Shown: positions 24,570 through 38,952, numbered from the stretch's first letter. The stretch: 64,000 nt of DNA from Chionoecetes opilio (GCA_016584305.1 JACEEZ010020100.1:566429-630428), one strand, 5' to 3'. Notes: generated by a model not told the origin, from the sequence alone. A program made the numbers and translations.

Positions 24570-24781
24570 TTAACCCCTTCACACCCAGATCTTTCCTTGG
24601 CTATAAAAAATTGTATGTTGTCGAGCCATAAAATTAAGAATAGTAACTGAATATACCAAATTAGCTAGTGGACAGAGATACTATAAGACAGGTCATATCT
24701 ATAAAATATTGCTATAAGTCACTAAAAATCATCTAATGGTACCCAAATTACAATGGATATTTTGTTCTGTGTCTCATAGAG

Positions 24782-24812
<31 letters not shown>

Positions 24813-24851
24813 ATAGTAGAGTAGTAGTAGTAGTAGTAGTAATAGTAGTAA

Positions 24852-24901
<50 letters not shown>

Positions 24902-24926
24902 TGTGTTCTGTGTCTCAAGGGGTTAC
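24570..24926 (+). mobile_element. TTAA-type MITE carrying an expanded TAG microsatellite
   Basis: It starts TTAACCCCTTCACACCCAGA and ends TCTCAAGGGGTTAC. Near its right end a (TAG)n tract of about 115 bp (24785..24900) is inserted, with the phrase GTTCTGTGTCTCA present on both sides of the tract. This suggests the tract sits in a short duplication. Confidence 0.7.
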
Positions 24927-25080
24927 GAGCAATGGTGGGATTGGAGAGAATCAACAAAGAAGACGTGTTTGTTGATGATGTTGGAGCTCTGAGAGGCCAC
25001 GGGATAGAAGCTGAAGGGAACAGGATGCTTGGAGGATACTGAGAAGTGCAGTTTTCCCTATTAATGTATGGAATAACCTT

Positions 25081-25470
25081 AACATTACAACAATAACACC
25101 AAAGAACATTCACAAATTAAAGGCATTATCGACCACCTGAGATGCAGAGACAGGACCTCACCTTATCATTTTCTGGTTTATGTTTAACGTAAGCTTTTTT
25201 AAATATTTTACGAGGTTAGACGGCAGATGATAGGCTTCCAACATTCTCTGAAGATGGGACTTAACCAGTAGCTATTAACATTACAACAATAACACCAAAG
25301 AACATTCACAAATTAAAGGCATTATCGACCACCTGAGATGCGGGGACAGGACCTCACCTTATCATTTTCTGGTTTCTGTTTAACATCAGCTTTTTTAAAT
25401 ATTTTATGAGGTTAGACGGCAGATGATAGGCTTCCAACATTCTCTGAAGACGGGACTTAACCAGTAGTTA
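25081..25470. repeat. 196-bp tandem duplication
   Basis: A block starting AACATTACAACAATAACACC and ending near GACTTAACCAGTAG occurs twice (25081 and 25277) with about ten differences. It contains the dispersed motif TTTAACGTAAGC to GAGGTTAGACGGC. Confidence 0.85.
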
Positions 25471-25546
25471 TACGTAATATGTTTCCCGTATGTCAGCGGG
25501 TAACATTCTGGCCACGGCCCTATCTAGGTGTAAGGTGGCTCAGTCT

Positions 25547-25759
25547 TTAACCCCTTGAGGCTCAGAACGTTATTTCCATTGTAATTTGGCCACCATTAGA
25601 CGGTTTTTAGTGAATATAAGCAATATTTTATAGCTATGACCTGTTTAGCATCCTTGTCCACTACCTAATTTGGTATATTCAGCGACTTTTCGTAATTTTA
25701 TGGCTCGACAACATACATTTTTTTATAGCAAAGGAAAGATCTGGGCGTGAAGGGGTTAA
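25547..25759 (-). mobile_element. TTAA-type MITE, inverted
   Basis: The copy reads TTAACCCCTTGAGGCTCAGA through to GGGCGTGAAGGGGTTAA, the reverse orientation of the family, with TTAA at both borders. Confidence 0.75.
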
Positions 25760-26035
25760 GGTTTTTTGCCGGTAAAGCGAACACCGTCTCTCTTGAGCAA
25801 ATGGATGAGGTGCCTGGTGTTTGAGGTCCCAGTCTTACCTAACTAACGATCAGTCTCTGAGCTCTAAACTCTTTCCAGGAGGGTAACGGCTGGAAATCAC
25901 GAGTCCAGGTGGTGATCAAAACCATGGAGAGTAACACACATACACACATACACACACTCAATAGGGGAAAGCTGACTGACGATCAGAAAGACAATGACAG
26001 ACAAACACACAGACTGATGGACAGGCGTAAAAAAA

Positions 26036-26816
<781 letters not shown>

Positions 26817-26872
26817 TGTCACTCCCTGTGTTTATTTAGCTTCCCTAGACTATCAGGAGAGAAGTAGAGAGG

Positions 26873-27885
<1,013 letters not shown>

Positions 27886-27888
27886 TAT

Positions 27889-28402
27889 CAGAGCTGGGCA
27901 GTATTTAAATACATTTGTGTATTTAGAAATGTATTTATAAATACATTGGTTGTCATGTATTTAAATACAGTACTTAAATACTTTTTTCAGTATTTAAATA
28001 CAGTACATTGTATTTAAATACTTATAATATAAAAATGTAAATACTTTTTTCACAGTTACTTTGGCCCTAAACCCGCCCCACTACCTGGCCACCCTGATGG
28101 CACAGTGACCCAGGGTTGTCACGGCCAAGGAAATGTCCGGATTTCAAGGAAATTTTGACAGAAGGAAATTTCTAAGGAAACCCAAAATCTAAGGAAATCG
28201 TAGGGAAATCCATTTTTTTCGGACATGTTAAAATGTGTGTGTATTTTAAATGTATTTACAAATGTATTTAAATGCAATTGATGTATTTAGTATTTTGTAT
28301 TTAAATACATTCGTAAAATGTATTTAGTATTTAAATACATTTCTCCCATGTATTTAGTATTTAGTATTTAAATACATTCCATGTATTTAGTGCCCAGCTC
28401 TG
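27889..28402. mobile_element. 514-bp hAT-type MITE in a TAG microsatellite
   Basis: The terminal inverted repeats are CAGAGCTGGGCA and TGCCCAGCTCTG. The 8-bp sequence AGTAGTAT lies directly on both sides (27881..27888 and 28403..28410), as expected for a hAT target duplication. Sub-terminal regions are rich in TATTTAAATACATT motifs in both orientations. Confidence 0.85.
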
Positions 28403-28937
28403 AGTAGTATATACATAGTAGCAGTATAGTAATAGTAGTATAGTAGCAGTAGAGTAGCAGTATAGTAGTAGCAGTATAGTAGTAGCAGTATAGTAGTGGT
28501 AGTATAGTAGTAGTTGTGAGATATTATGAATCTGAGGAAACATTATAACTTTCAGCCTATTCAGCTTTTGATAAATCTTTGCAGCTTCATTAAACTCATT
28601 ATAAACCCATGACCCTAACACTACACACATACAATGGTTTACAGTTATTCCACTTCAAAAAGCATGCATGTGTCCACTAAGAATCGTGCAGTAGTACATA
28701 TCTAGCCAACGCACATCATGTACTGAAAAGTGACTCATAATAGCCTGAAGGCAGGGATGAGATAAATTCCTTTATAGAAAGCATAAAATGGACAGTGGGG
28801 TCGTGGAGAAAACCTTATTACCAGCCTGTGCTTCTGCCTTTGTCCCGCCTCCTCCAGACAGGACTGAAATGGCCCCAAATAATGGCTAATATAAGGACAA
28901 AGTGACAGGTGGGAGGAGCGAGGCAAGTCCTTAATGA

Positions 28938-29485
28938 CCTCCTGCCAACCCCCACCCCCACACACCCACCACCATCACCCCACCACCCACCACCTCCACC
29001 ACCCACACACACCCCCACCTTACCTCCACACACCCCACCCATCACCTCCACACACCTCCTCACCCCCCACCACACACACCTCCACCTCCTCCTCACACAC
29101 CCACCTCCTCCCCACAACCACCACCTCCACTCACCCTCCACACCCACCACACACCTCCACCTCCTCCTCACACACACCCACCACCATCACCTCCACACAC
29201 CCCACCACACACGCCTCCACCTCCTCCTCCTCACACACACCACCAACTCCTCTTCACCCCACCACCCACACACCCTCACCACACCCCCACACCACCCACC
29301 TCCCCCCACACACATCCCACCTCCCCCCACACCATCCCCCCCCCACACACATCCCCCACACCACCACCACCACCACCTCCTCCACACACCACCAACTCCT
29401 CTTCACCTCCACCACACCACCCACACCACCACCCCCCCCCACCACATCCCCCCACCCCCACCACCACTTCACACACACACACAAG
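28938..29485. repeat. C/A-rich CCACC low-complexity tract
   Basis: Degenerate CCACC/CACACA sequence with a repeated phrase CACCTCCTCCTCACACACAC. Long open frames on both strands come from the lack of T-containing stops and are not credible genes. Confidence 0.9.
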
Positions 29486-29639
29486 GCTGGAGGATCACAC
29501 TCTCCTCAACAACACTACACACCGTTACCTTGCCCAGCCAGACACCCTCACAGCAAAATAAATAAATAAAACCAGAATAAACATAAATAAAACTCAGAAA
29601 TAAAACAATAACATAGAAAAGTAGGCGACACCATTAAAC

Positions 29640-29815
29640 TTAAAACTTTAAAAAAAAAAAAAAATTATGGAACATTTAAACTTAAAAAAAAAAAAAAAAC
29701 TTATTGAACATTTAAACTTAAAAAAAAAAAAAAAAATATTGAACATTTAAACAAAAAAAACAAAAAAAAAAAACTATTGAACATTTAAACAAAAAAAAAA
29801 AAAAAAAAAAAAAAT
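29640..29815. repeat. A-run array, about 45-bp units
   Basis: AACATTTAAACTT followed by an A run of 13 to 20 is repeated four times. Confidence 0.85.
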
Positions 29816-29875
29816 CCTTACCAATGAAAGTGTTAGCCTAGACAAGAGATATTCCCATCCTATAAGAACACATCA

Positions 29876-30083
29876 TTAACCCTTGAGGCCAGAACGTAAT
29901 TTCCGTCGTAATTTGGGTACTATTAGACGATTTTTAGCGAATAGAAGCAATATTTTATAGCTATGACCTGTTTAGTATCCTTGTAGTAACTAATTTGGTA
30001 TATTCAGTTGCTTTTCGTAATTTTATGGCTAACTACAGATGATTTTATATAGCAAAGAAAAGATCTGGGCGTGAAGGGGTTAA
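29876..30083 (-). mobile_element. TTAA-type MITE, inverted
   Basis: The left end is TTAACCCTTGAGGCCAGAAC and the right end GGGCGTGAAGGGGTTAA. Internal identity to the family is clear. Confidence 0.75.
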
Positions 30084-30182
30084 GCTTACCATTGAAAGTG
30101 TTAGCCTAGACAAGAGATATTCCCATCCTATAAGAACATAAGAACATAAGGAAGCTACAAAAGGCCGTAAATATAAATAGTA

Positions 30183-30335
30183 CAGTAAAACCTCTCATAT
30201 TCGGACTAATTGGGCCAAGGAGTGGTCCGAGTAATGCAAGGATCCGAATAATGGGGGGATATGTGTACAAAAAAACAAAAAACAAAACAAAAAATCGTGT
30301 TTATAATATATATAGCTAGGAAATTTCGACCACTA

Positions 30336-30366
<31 letters not shown>

Positions 30367-30498
30367 AAAAAAAAAAAAAAAAATTCTTAGGTGTATGGAA
30401 ATTTCGACCCCCCCCCCCCCCCACAAAAAAAAAAAGGAGGAGGTCCGAATAATGTCAAAGTTCGAATAATGAGGGTCCGAATACGAGAGGTTTTACTA
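30183..30498 (+). mobile_element. Pogo/Tigger-like MITE, same family
   Basis: The element is flanked by TA. It starts CAGTAAAACCTCTCATATTC and ends GGGTCCGAATACGAGAGG + TTTTACTA. It contains poly-A and poly-C homopolymers. Confidence 0.8.
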
Positions 30499-30784
30499 TA
30501 ATACTATTCCCTGCATGTCCTATAAGTGTGTTTTAAGCCAGACAGCGGGTGGCAGAGACTGGCTGGCTGCTGCATTTTTACATTCCCACAAACCCGTTGC
30601 CAAGGTTTTTCTAGTGATTTTCGGAGTTTTTTTATGGTTTTCTTTTCTCCCTCTTTGTTGAATCCCTTTGACATGGAAATCCACGAAGCATAATAATAAT
30701 TTTCTGGAACGAGTAAGTAAAAATGATAAGATTTCATATTTTACGTAGCCGTTCAACAATTTCCTCGGATATTTCCTGTTTGCG

Positions 30785-31125
30785 GAGATAAAATATAGAA
30801 ATCTGACAGTCACCTAAGAGAAACCTTCTAACACTAAATTCCATATCAATAAACACTACTGTTGCAATCTAATATAATAAAATCTGACAGACTAAGAAAA
30901 ACCTTAACACTAATTCCAATCAATAAAATAGTGAATTCAAATGATAAAAATAGAAATCGACGTACCTAAGAGAAACAAACCTTCTAACACTAAATTCCAT
31001 ATCAATAAACACTACTGTTGCATATTCTAAAATGATAAAATATAGAAATCTGACAGTCACCTAAGAGAAACCTTCTAACACTAAATTCCATATCAATAAA
31101 CACTACTGTTGCATATTCTAAAATA
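30785..31125. repeat. 95-bp tandem array, 3 to 4 units
   Basis: The unit contains GAAATCTGACAGTCACCTAA, CCTTCTAACACTAAATTCCA and CACTACTGTTGCATATTC. The second unit (30870..30960) has many scattered one- and two-base losses. Confidence 0.8.
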
Positions 31126-31623
31126 ACTATGTATGTATCTATGCAAATAAAATTATAATGCAACCAAAATATCGGTAACTGAATGGATCGATAGAAGTAT
31201 AACTAGCTAATCATTCACTATAAAAAGTCCACAAACAAATACAACATGTCAGCTTTAGAGAGCATCAGTGAGACAAATGCGTCAAATAAAAGAGTTCTGC
31301 CTCAAATAACAATAATAATAATAATAATAATAATAAAGTTCTGCCTCAACACTGAACTGCGGACGTAAAATCAAACAAAATAGAATGAAGACTAGACTAA
31401 AATTTCCAGAACGCCCCAAGTGTCCGAAAAGATAAGCCGAGCCTCCCTCCGGCGTCTGTCACGAACACTCCCATGATTAATGGTGGCTGCCCATCGTTTA
31501 CCAAATGCCCTCACCGAACCCCCCCACTGCCCTTCCTCCCCCTCCCTGCCCCCTCCAACACACATACACTCTCTCTCCTCTCCTCTCTCTCTGTGTGCCC
31601 CCTTCTAGCTTCTCTCTTCTCTC

Positions 31624-31633
31624 TGCCCCTCTC

Positions 31634-31706
<73 letters not shown>
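31624..31706. repeat. CT microsatellite
   Basis: (CT)n, nearly perfect. Confidence 0.95.
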
Positions 31707-32079
31707 ATAATCCCGACCCTAACACTGAAGGCTTCCACTTGAGGGATGATTTACCCTGTGGCCACGTAACTCTTCCACTCCTCAATACACTCCTCATCTT
31801 CCAGACACTTGTCCATACACTCTGTAGTAAGGACATGATGCTCCAGAAAACATTACTCTCATGGGAAGTAAACAAAAATGACAACAAAAACCACAATTAT
31901 AAAGTAATGAGCATCTTAGGGCACCGAGTCACCCTAGACATGCCTACATAGTACCTACACAGCGTCACCTCATAAAGAAACTGCCTAAGTAATTTTCCGG
32001 CAATTTTTGGATGTTTGCCTGAAGCCATTCTTCATCCTGTGGCGCATCTATTGGTAGAGTCGCCAGTGTCATGTGTGGG

Positions 32080-32081
<2 letters not shown>

Positions 32082-32110
<29 letters not shown>

Positions 32111-32144
32111 GGGTGTGAGTGTGTGTGAGAGTGTGTGTGTGTGT

Positions 32145-32175
<31 letters not shown>

Positions 32176-32320
32176 AGGTGTGAGGGGTCTAAAATATGAA
32201 AGGATAAAGCAAGGCATTGATATCAAAATTAAGAATATGAGGAAGTTTTTTTAAATTTCCCGAAAAGTAGAAAAAATGACTTAGGCAGTTTCTTTATGAG
32301 TGTGACGCTAGACATGGAGT

Positions 32321-32375
<55 letters not shown>

Positions 32376-32486
32376 CTCTCTCTGGATGGAGTAGTCTCTC
32401 TCTCTCTCTCTCTCTCTCTGGATGTAGTCTCTCTCTCTCTCTCTCTGGATGGAGTAGTCTCTCTCTCTCTCTCTCTCTCTTCTCTC

Positions 32487-32561
<75 letters not shown>

Positions 32562-32570
32562 CCCCCCCTG
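32082..32570. repeat. GT and CT microsatellites
   Basis: (GT)n at 32082..32185; (CT)n blocks at 32325..32568 punctuated by GGATGGAGTAGT. Confidence 0.95.
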
Positions 32571-32574
32571 TCTG

Positions 32575-33495
32575 CAGTATGTTGATGTCCTCTTCCTACA
32601 CATGGTAAGATCTTGAAGGTCAAAAGAAGCGCCACAAAAACCCCGGGAAGCATGCTGGGCCGTGCAAGCGACCGTTTCGGCTACAAGTTAATATCCTACA
32701 AACCATTAATCTCAGTGAAGTCAGGTTATCAAACTCACTTTAATCACGTATTGAACCTCCGCCGTTTTTTCTGTGACCCCTTTTACAGCGGCCAGATGGA
32801 AGTCCTTATTGAAATTCATTACCCAAGAGTCCTCCATTTATCACCTGTCACTGACGCCACAAAAGCACTTATACTACATTTTCTGTTGCATACATTTGCT
32901 AACTCTTCATTCCCTAGCAACAGACTGTACTCATTAACTTCTTGACCAACCACTGTCTCTATCCTCTCGCTAATTACTATTGTCATTCACTATGAAGGAA
33001 CCATTAAAACTCATCAAGGAGCTTTATATATATACATTCCATCATTAACCTTCCACATATCTCTATCTTCCATCTACCCATTGACTAACCAAGAACCTAT
33101 TACCTACCTACCTATAGACTGCACAGGCTACACACCTTATCTCTCTAGGCTACATTTAACCAGCTAAATTTCCTTCACTGCATGAAAATAGTTACACTAC
33201 TGCCTATATACTTTATGCTTTATAGTGTTATCACCACAGCATCTGTTAACTTATCGAAAAATATAAAAATTCATATAAAAGTCCTTATGGAATTTCTTCC
33301 TGGGCCGAGGACAAAGGGAGCACAAAGGGCCAATCCCTGGATGGTCCGGCAGCTGCTGTCTGCGCCTCAAGACTGGCGGCTCCCATTGTCACCCGGCAAG
33401 CCCTCCACAATGGCCGGTTATTAACATTACAACACACCACACACTCTCACGCCCAACACCATTAACACCACACCTTCTAATACCTGCTATTATAT

Positions 33496-33498
<3 letters not shown>
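32575..33498. other. No convincing feature seen
   Basis: A mixed unique region. A GC-richer block at 33290..33420 looks exon-like in composition but has no good frame with splice sites on either strand. Confidence 0.45.
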
Positions 33499-33584
<86 letters not shown>

Positions 33585-33689
33585 TATATACATACATACT
33601 ATTAATCAGAAATTCAGCTTAAGAACTCGGATGTCACTTTTAATTTTTTTTTCTTTCCGGACAGTGAAGGTTTTTTTTATGGTATTGTT

Positions 33690-33768
<79 letters not shown>

Positions 33769-33773
33769 CTCTC
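33499..33773. repeat. Two CT microsatellites
   Basis: (CT)n at 33499..33580 and 33691..33773, about 110 bp apart. Confidence 0.95.
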
Positions 33774-34109
33774 TCCCCCCTGCCACTGCAATAGTAAATG
33801 TTACTCATCTTTGCCTTCAATATCTCAATAAATCTGCTGTGACTCTCCATGACATGTTCAGACTCATGGTCACCTGCACAACCAACATCCTCGTGTTGTA
33901 TTGTGTTCTTCTCAGGCTCTTGGCTAGACAGACAAAGATCCAAGGGAGTCATCACATTTGTAATCATGTGGAACAACCTTTCCGACAGGCATAATTGTGT
34001 TCTCATTTAATGCTACGAGAAATAAATGCCATCACTTTTTATTTTCATATCCTTTACTATATTCAATTTCATATTCTTTCACCTTCTTTACTTTTCATAT
34101 TTCTTGACT

Positions 34110-34410
34110 TTTTATTTTCATATATATTTTCATACTCATTATTTTCATACTCATTATTTTTATACTCATTATTTTCATACTCATTATTTTCATACTCATT
34201 ATTTTCATACTCATTATTTTCATACTCATTATTTTCACACTCATTATTTTCACACTCATTATTTTCACACTCATTATTTTCATACTCATTATTTTCACAC
34301 TCATTATTTTCATACTCATTATTTTCATACTCATTATTTTCATACTCATTACTTTCATATTCTTTACTTTTTATTTTCATATATATTTTCACACTCATTA
34401 TTTTCATATT
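34110..34410. repeat. 15-bp tandem array, about 17 units
   Basis: The unit is ATTATTTTCATACTC (CATACTC/CACACTC variants). Divisible by 3, so a pentapeptide repeat is open in several frames. Confidence 0.9.
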
Positions 34411-34414
34411 CTTT

Positions 34415-35025
34415 ACTTTATTTATGTATTTACTTAACCAACACCTCCTCCTCCCAGCCCTCAATGAGTCTTTGTACCATGCGGCTGCTTATCCCACAGC
34501 CCCCGGACACAGCACAATGAGGGACTGATAGCAGGAGGGAACCAGGGAGGCGGGCGGGAGGAGGCAGGACCAACACATCAAGCTGAGAGTAATGAGGAAG
34601 CAGGGCCAAAGCAGACACTAAGTTTTGAAGATAGACTCAGCTTAAGACTCCCACGTATAGGAGACACCTGTCCTATTCAAAGCAAGCACATTGTACAGGT
34701 AAGCTGATGATAGGCCATGAACAGTTTGGAGCCGGTTCTGCACTGACTGGCCCATCAACATTCAGACTAATAAAGATATGGTTTCGTGCTTGCTTTCCAC
34801 ATCCATACAACAGTGACGTGATCAGTCTTGTCAGCACTGTGACGGAGGAACACCAGCTAGCCATGCCGTGACTCATGACTCACTATGACAGCGATCGATT
34901 GAAAGTTAGAATAAAGAAGTTAATAGAATAGTTAATACAGTAGAGTGAAAGAATAATAGTTAGAAAGTTTGAATATTCCAAATAATACTTTTAAAACTAG
35001 AAGGGCATGTAGATTTTGATGGAAA
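34415..35025. other. No feature seen
   Basis: Unique sequence. Short open frames on the minus strand (34430..34618, 34673..34876) lack family resemblance. Confidence 0.5.
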
Positions 35026-35027
35026 CA

Positions 35028-35205
35028 AGATCAGATTTTCATCCTATCTAGACACTTTGCAAGTACCAACTACCAAGGTTATTGACTATACAAAGCGCCA
35101 CCACGTCAGCATGAACTAGGCGGACTCGAACCGCTGACCGAATGCACAGGGACGCTACACATTGCAAGCTCACGTCTCTACCAACCTTGCCACCAGATGG
35201 AAACA
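35028..35205 (-). mobile_element. tRNA-headed SINE, family 3, inverted copy
   Basis: On the minus strand: GGTGGCAAGGTTGGTAGAGA, then GGTCAGCGGTTCGAGTCCGC (B box), then a tail with TACAAAGCGCC-type and CTAGATAGGATGAAAATC sequence. It matches the copy at 39.84 kb closely. Confidence 0.65.
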
Positions 35206-35224
35206 TATTATTTTGATGTTTGCA

Positions 35225-35475
35225 GGGGAGGCAGCGGCCGAGCGGTTAAGCAAACGCATGTCGTGCGCGTGGACAAAACCATGGGTGAATGAACCTAAAA
35301 TGGTGAGCTCGAGGTCCACAATTTGAGTCCCGCCAGGAGCAAACAAATGACCTATATGATGCCCATCCACCCTACTTTTCACCTGGAGTGCATCGGGGGA
35401 CACCAAGGGGTAGCCTGAGCCTCTAGTCATCACTCAAACACTCCTGCCCCCCCACCACAGCCAAGGGACTTTTTG
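35225..35475 (+). mobile_element. tRNA-headed SINE, family 4 (Ser/Leu-like head)
   Basis: GGCAGCGGCCGAGCGGTTAA (A box) and CAATTTGAGTCCCGCCAGGA (B box) are followed by a body with ATGCCCATCCACCC and TAGCCTGAGCCTCTAGTCAT. Confidence 0.6.
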
Positions 35476-35702
35476 AGTATTGATGTATGTCTTATCCAAG
35501 CCCTCTAATGACAAGACCAGCGGTATAAGGTAAAACATCATCTTTCTGTTTAACGTCAGATTTTCCCATAATGTCTTAGGAGGTTAGACAGTCATTGACA
35601 GGTTTAACAAAGAACAAATAATTTAGACGTTTCATCGTTTACATTAATTTACAAAGCCCATCTAATCTGTGTGTATAGCTGTACTTGAAACATCTGCTAG
35701 AC

Positions 35703-36401
35703 TCAGTGGTTTTCATCTCGTTGCAAGCCATGGACCACTACCCCAATTGAAAAAAAAATCATGGACCATCTCCTTTTTTACTTTAGATATCAGGCGCCTA
35801 GAATTGAAACGGCACAAGCGCCACTTTTAAAAAACTGAGAAAAACGCGCTTAAAGTTTAATCTAAGAAAAATTTATTATTGTATTTACTTTGTTTTATTT
35901 ACTTTGAAAACACTTTAGGTGCATTTTTTCATTGGTAAAAAGTGGCGCTTGTGCGTTTATATTGATTTCTAGATTAAACTTAAGCGATTTTTCAGTTTTT
36001 AAAAGTGGCGCTTGTGCCGTTTCATATCTTGATTTTCTTAGATTAAACTTTAAGTGCATTTTTTTCAGTTTTTTAAAAGTGGCGCTTGTGCCGTTTCATA
36101 TCTTGATTTTCTTAGATTAAACTTTAAGCGCATTTTTTTCAGTTTTTTAAAAGTGGCGCTTGTGCCGTTTCAATTCTAGGCGCCTGATATGTTGAAAAAG
36201 GGTAGATTTTAAGGGTAGGTTAAGGGCTGGTTGTAAATATATCTCCTATAAATATAAAGTAAACAGGCTTTTTTAGAATATAATATAATATTAGACAGCT
36301 AACATTTGGGTTTCATATATATTTCACTTTATTTCCAAATATCGTGAACATCCTGTGGACCACTAAAAAAGTTATCATGGACCACCAGTTGAGAACCCCT
36401 G
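35703..36401. mobile_element. hAT-type element of about 700 bp with a nested fold-back MITE
   Basis: The left end is CAGTGGTTTTCATCTCG and the right end CCAGTTGAGAACCCCTG. TGCTAGAC occurs at 35695..35702 and 36402..36409, an 8-bp duplication with one extra T on the left. Inside lies a palindromic element (35788..36191) with ends ATCAGGCGCCTAGAATTGAA. Confidence 0.75.
35788..36191. mobile_element. Fold-back MITE with an internal 88-bp tandem repeat
   Basis: The ends ATCAGGCGCCTAGAATTGAA + ACGG are exact inverted partners. Three or four tandem units of AAAAGTGGCGCTTGTGCCGT and CTTAGATTAAACTTTAAG fill the interior, so the unit also contains part of the terminal sequence. Confidence 0.7.
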
Positions 36402-36545
36402 TGCTAGACCAAGACAGCTTTCCTTCCTATGCATACAACCACTGTGCTATCAACGTTCTCATTCCTGCCCGGTACTTCCTGCTTCATCCAGGCTCTCATC
36501 ACCACCTGCAACAGTACCTGGAACTGTCGCTGATAGCCTAGGAAC

Positions 36546-37872
36546 ACTCGCCCACGTCGCCGAGTGTTCCTATTTTTCACGTCGCCGAGCGTTCCTATTT
36601 TTCACGTCGCCGAGTGTTCCTATTTTTCACGTCGCCGAGTGTTCCTATTTTTCACGTCGCCGAGTGTTCCTATTTTTCACGTCGCCGAGTGTTCCTATTT
36701 TTCACGTCGCCGAGTGTTCCTATTTTTCACGTCGCCGAGCGTTCCTATTTTTCACGCCGCCGAGTGTTCCTATTTTTCACGTCGCCGAGTGTTCCTATTT
36801 TTCACGTGGGCGAGTGTTCCTATTTTTCACGTGGGCGAGTGTTCCTATTTTTCACGTGGGCGAGTGTTCCTATTTTTCACGTGGGCGAGTGTTCCTATTT
36901 TTCACATGGGCAAGTGTTCCTATTTTTCACATGGGCGAGTGTTCCTATTTTTCACATGGGGCGAGTTTTCCTATTTTTCACATGGGCGAGTGTTCCTATT
37001 TTTCACATGGGCGAGTGTTCCTATTTTTCACATGGGCGAGTGTTCCTATTTTTCACATGGGCGAGTTTTTCCTATTTTTCACATGGGCGAGTGTTCCTTT
37101 TTTTCACATGGGCGAGTGTTTCCTATTTTTCACATGGGCGAGTGTTCCTATTTTTCACATGGGCGAGTGTTCCTATTTTTCACATGGGCGAGTGTTCCTA
37201 TTTTTCACATGGGCGAGTGTTCCTATTTTTCACATGGGCGAGTGTTCCTATTTTTCACATGGGCGAGTGTTCCTATTTTTCACAGGGGGCGAGTGTTCCT
37301 ATTTTTCACATGGGCGAGTGTTCCTATTTTTCAAAATGGGCGAGTGTTCCTATTTTTCACATGGGCGAGTGTTCCTATTTTTCACATGGGCGAGTGTTCC
37401 TATTTTTCACATGGCCGAGTGTTCCTATTTTTCACGTGGGCGAGTGTTCCTATTTTTCACGTGGCCGAGTGTTCCTATTTTTCACGTCGCCGAGCGTTCC
37501 TATTTTTCACGTCGCCGAGCGTTCCTATTTTTCACGTGCCGAGTGTTCCTATTTTCACGCCGCCGAGCGGTTTCTATTTTTCACGTCGCGAGTGTTCCTA
37601 TTTTTCACGTCGCCGAGTGTTCCTATTTTTCACGTCGCCGAGCGTTCCTATTTTTCACGTCGCCGAGTGTTCCTATTTTTCACGTCGCCGAGTGTTCCTA
37701 TTTTTCACGTCGCCGAGCGTTCCTATTTTTCACGTCGCCGAGCGTTCCTATTTTTCACGTCGGCGAGTGTTCCTATTTTTCACGTCGCCGAGTGTTCCTA
37801 TTTTTCACGTCGCCGAGTGTTCCTATTTTTCACATGGGCGAGTGTTCCTATTTTTCACGTCGCCGAGTGTTC
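36546..37872. repeat. 25-bp tandem array, about 53 units, zoned variants
   Basis: The unit is GTTCCTATTTTTCACGTCGC + CGAGT. Variants are ordered: CGTCGCC at the left, then CGTGGGC, then a central block of CATGGGC, then CGTGGGC/CGTGGCC, then CGTCGCC again. Related single-copy text (GGCGAGTGTTCCAATGTCGG) occurs at 38008..38050. Confidence 0.95.
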
Positions 37873-38420
37873 TCACTACCCGTGTTTCAGCATTCAGGGA
37901 TTAAATACCAACAATAGCCTGAATAGTTAGGCTAGGTTATGTGGTTAGGTTAGGTTAGATTCCTTTTCATATATTACACGTTGAACTGTTGCCGAAAATT
38001 TCCAGTTCGGCGAGTGTTCCAATGTCGGCGAGAGTTCTTATCGGCGACAGTTCCATAAACCCCTGCAACACTCACACACCACTTCAGAATCACCATCTTC
38101 CACAAATTCCCTCTTAATTTCTCCCTTAGGTTGCCTTCACATTGACAAAAGCATACATAAAACAAAGCTATACTAATGACCTTATAAATCATCTTCAACA
38201 TCAAAGGCGTAAGACTCGTGCCGCAAATTTGAATGATGAACGCCGACAATGAAGCGTATCATCGACCGTCTAACCTCGTAAGATTGTAATTATAGAAAAA
38301 TCTGATGTTATATAGAAGATTATGATGATTATCTTCCTACTTTCAACTCCTATTGAATCATAACCTTCTATATTTTTTCCAACAGGAGTTTCATAAATCT
38401 TTGCTTATCTTTTCCACTGT
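37873..38420. other. No gene seen; dispersed repeat scrap
   Basis: Contains short TTAGG-like repeats (37928..37962), single-copy relatives of the 25-bp array (38008..38050) and one inverted copy of the dispersed GACCGTCTAACCTCGTAAGA repeat (38260..38330). Confidence 0.5.
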
Positions 38421-38424
38421 CACC

Positions 38425-38952
38425 TCTCTCTACACACGCCCACATCACCTCTCTCCACACACGCCCACATCACCTCTCTCCACACACGCCCACATCACCT
38501 CTCTCTACACACGCCCACATCACCTCTCTCTACACACGCCCACATCACCTCTCTCTACACACGCCCACATCACCTCTCTCTACACACGCCCACATCACCT
38601 CTCTCTACACACGCCCACATCACCTCTCTCTACACACGCCCACATCACCTCTCTCCACACACGCCCACATCACCTCTCTCCACACACGCCCACATCACCT
38701 CTCTCCACACACGCCCACATCACCTCTCTCCACACACGCCCACATCACCTCTCTCCACACACGCCCACATCACCTCTCTCCACACACGCCCACATCACCT
38801 CTCTCCACACACGCCCACATCACCTCTCTCCACACACGCCCACATCACCTCTCTCCACACCCAACCCCACATCACCTCTCTCTACACACGCCCACATCAC
38901 CTCTCTCCACACACGCCCACATCACCTCTCTCCACACACGCCCACATCACCT
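38425..38952. repeat. 25-bp tandem array, about 21 units
   Basis: The unit is CACCTCTCTCCACACACGCC + CACAT, with CTAC/CCAC variants in blocks. Confidence 0.95.

Noticed and set aside
28909..29569. Pro/His/Thr-rich frames of more than 200 codons
   Set aside because: CCACC/CACA low-complexity tract; several frames open at once and no family features.
33182..33424. 80-codon plus-strand frame with a signal-peptide-like start
   Set aside because: No family resemblance, no splice or poly(A) context, and AT-rich codons at the start; chance frame.
34430..34618. Minus-strand frame as the missing cnc exon
   Set aside because: An acceptor-like TTACTCTCAG exists but no good donor, and the peptide is hydrophobic Pro/Leu-rich without family features.
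36564..37930. Three overlapping frames of 417 to 446 codons in the 25-bp array
   Set aside because: A 25-bp unit without stops opens every frame on one strand; peptides are frame-rotated versions of the same repeat.
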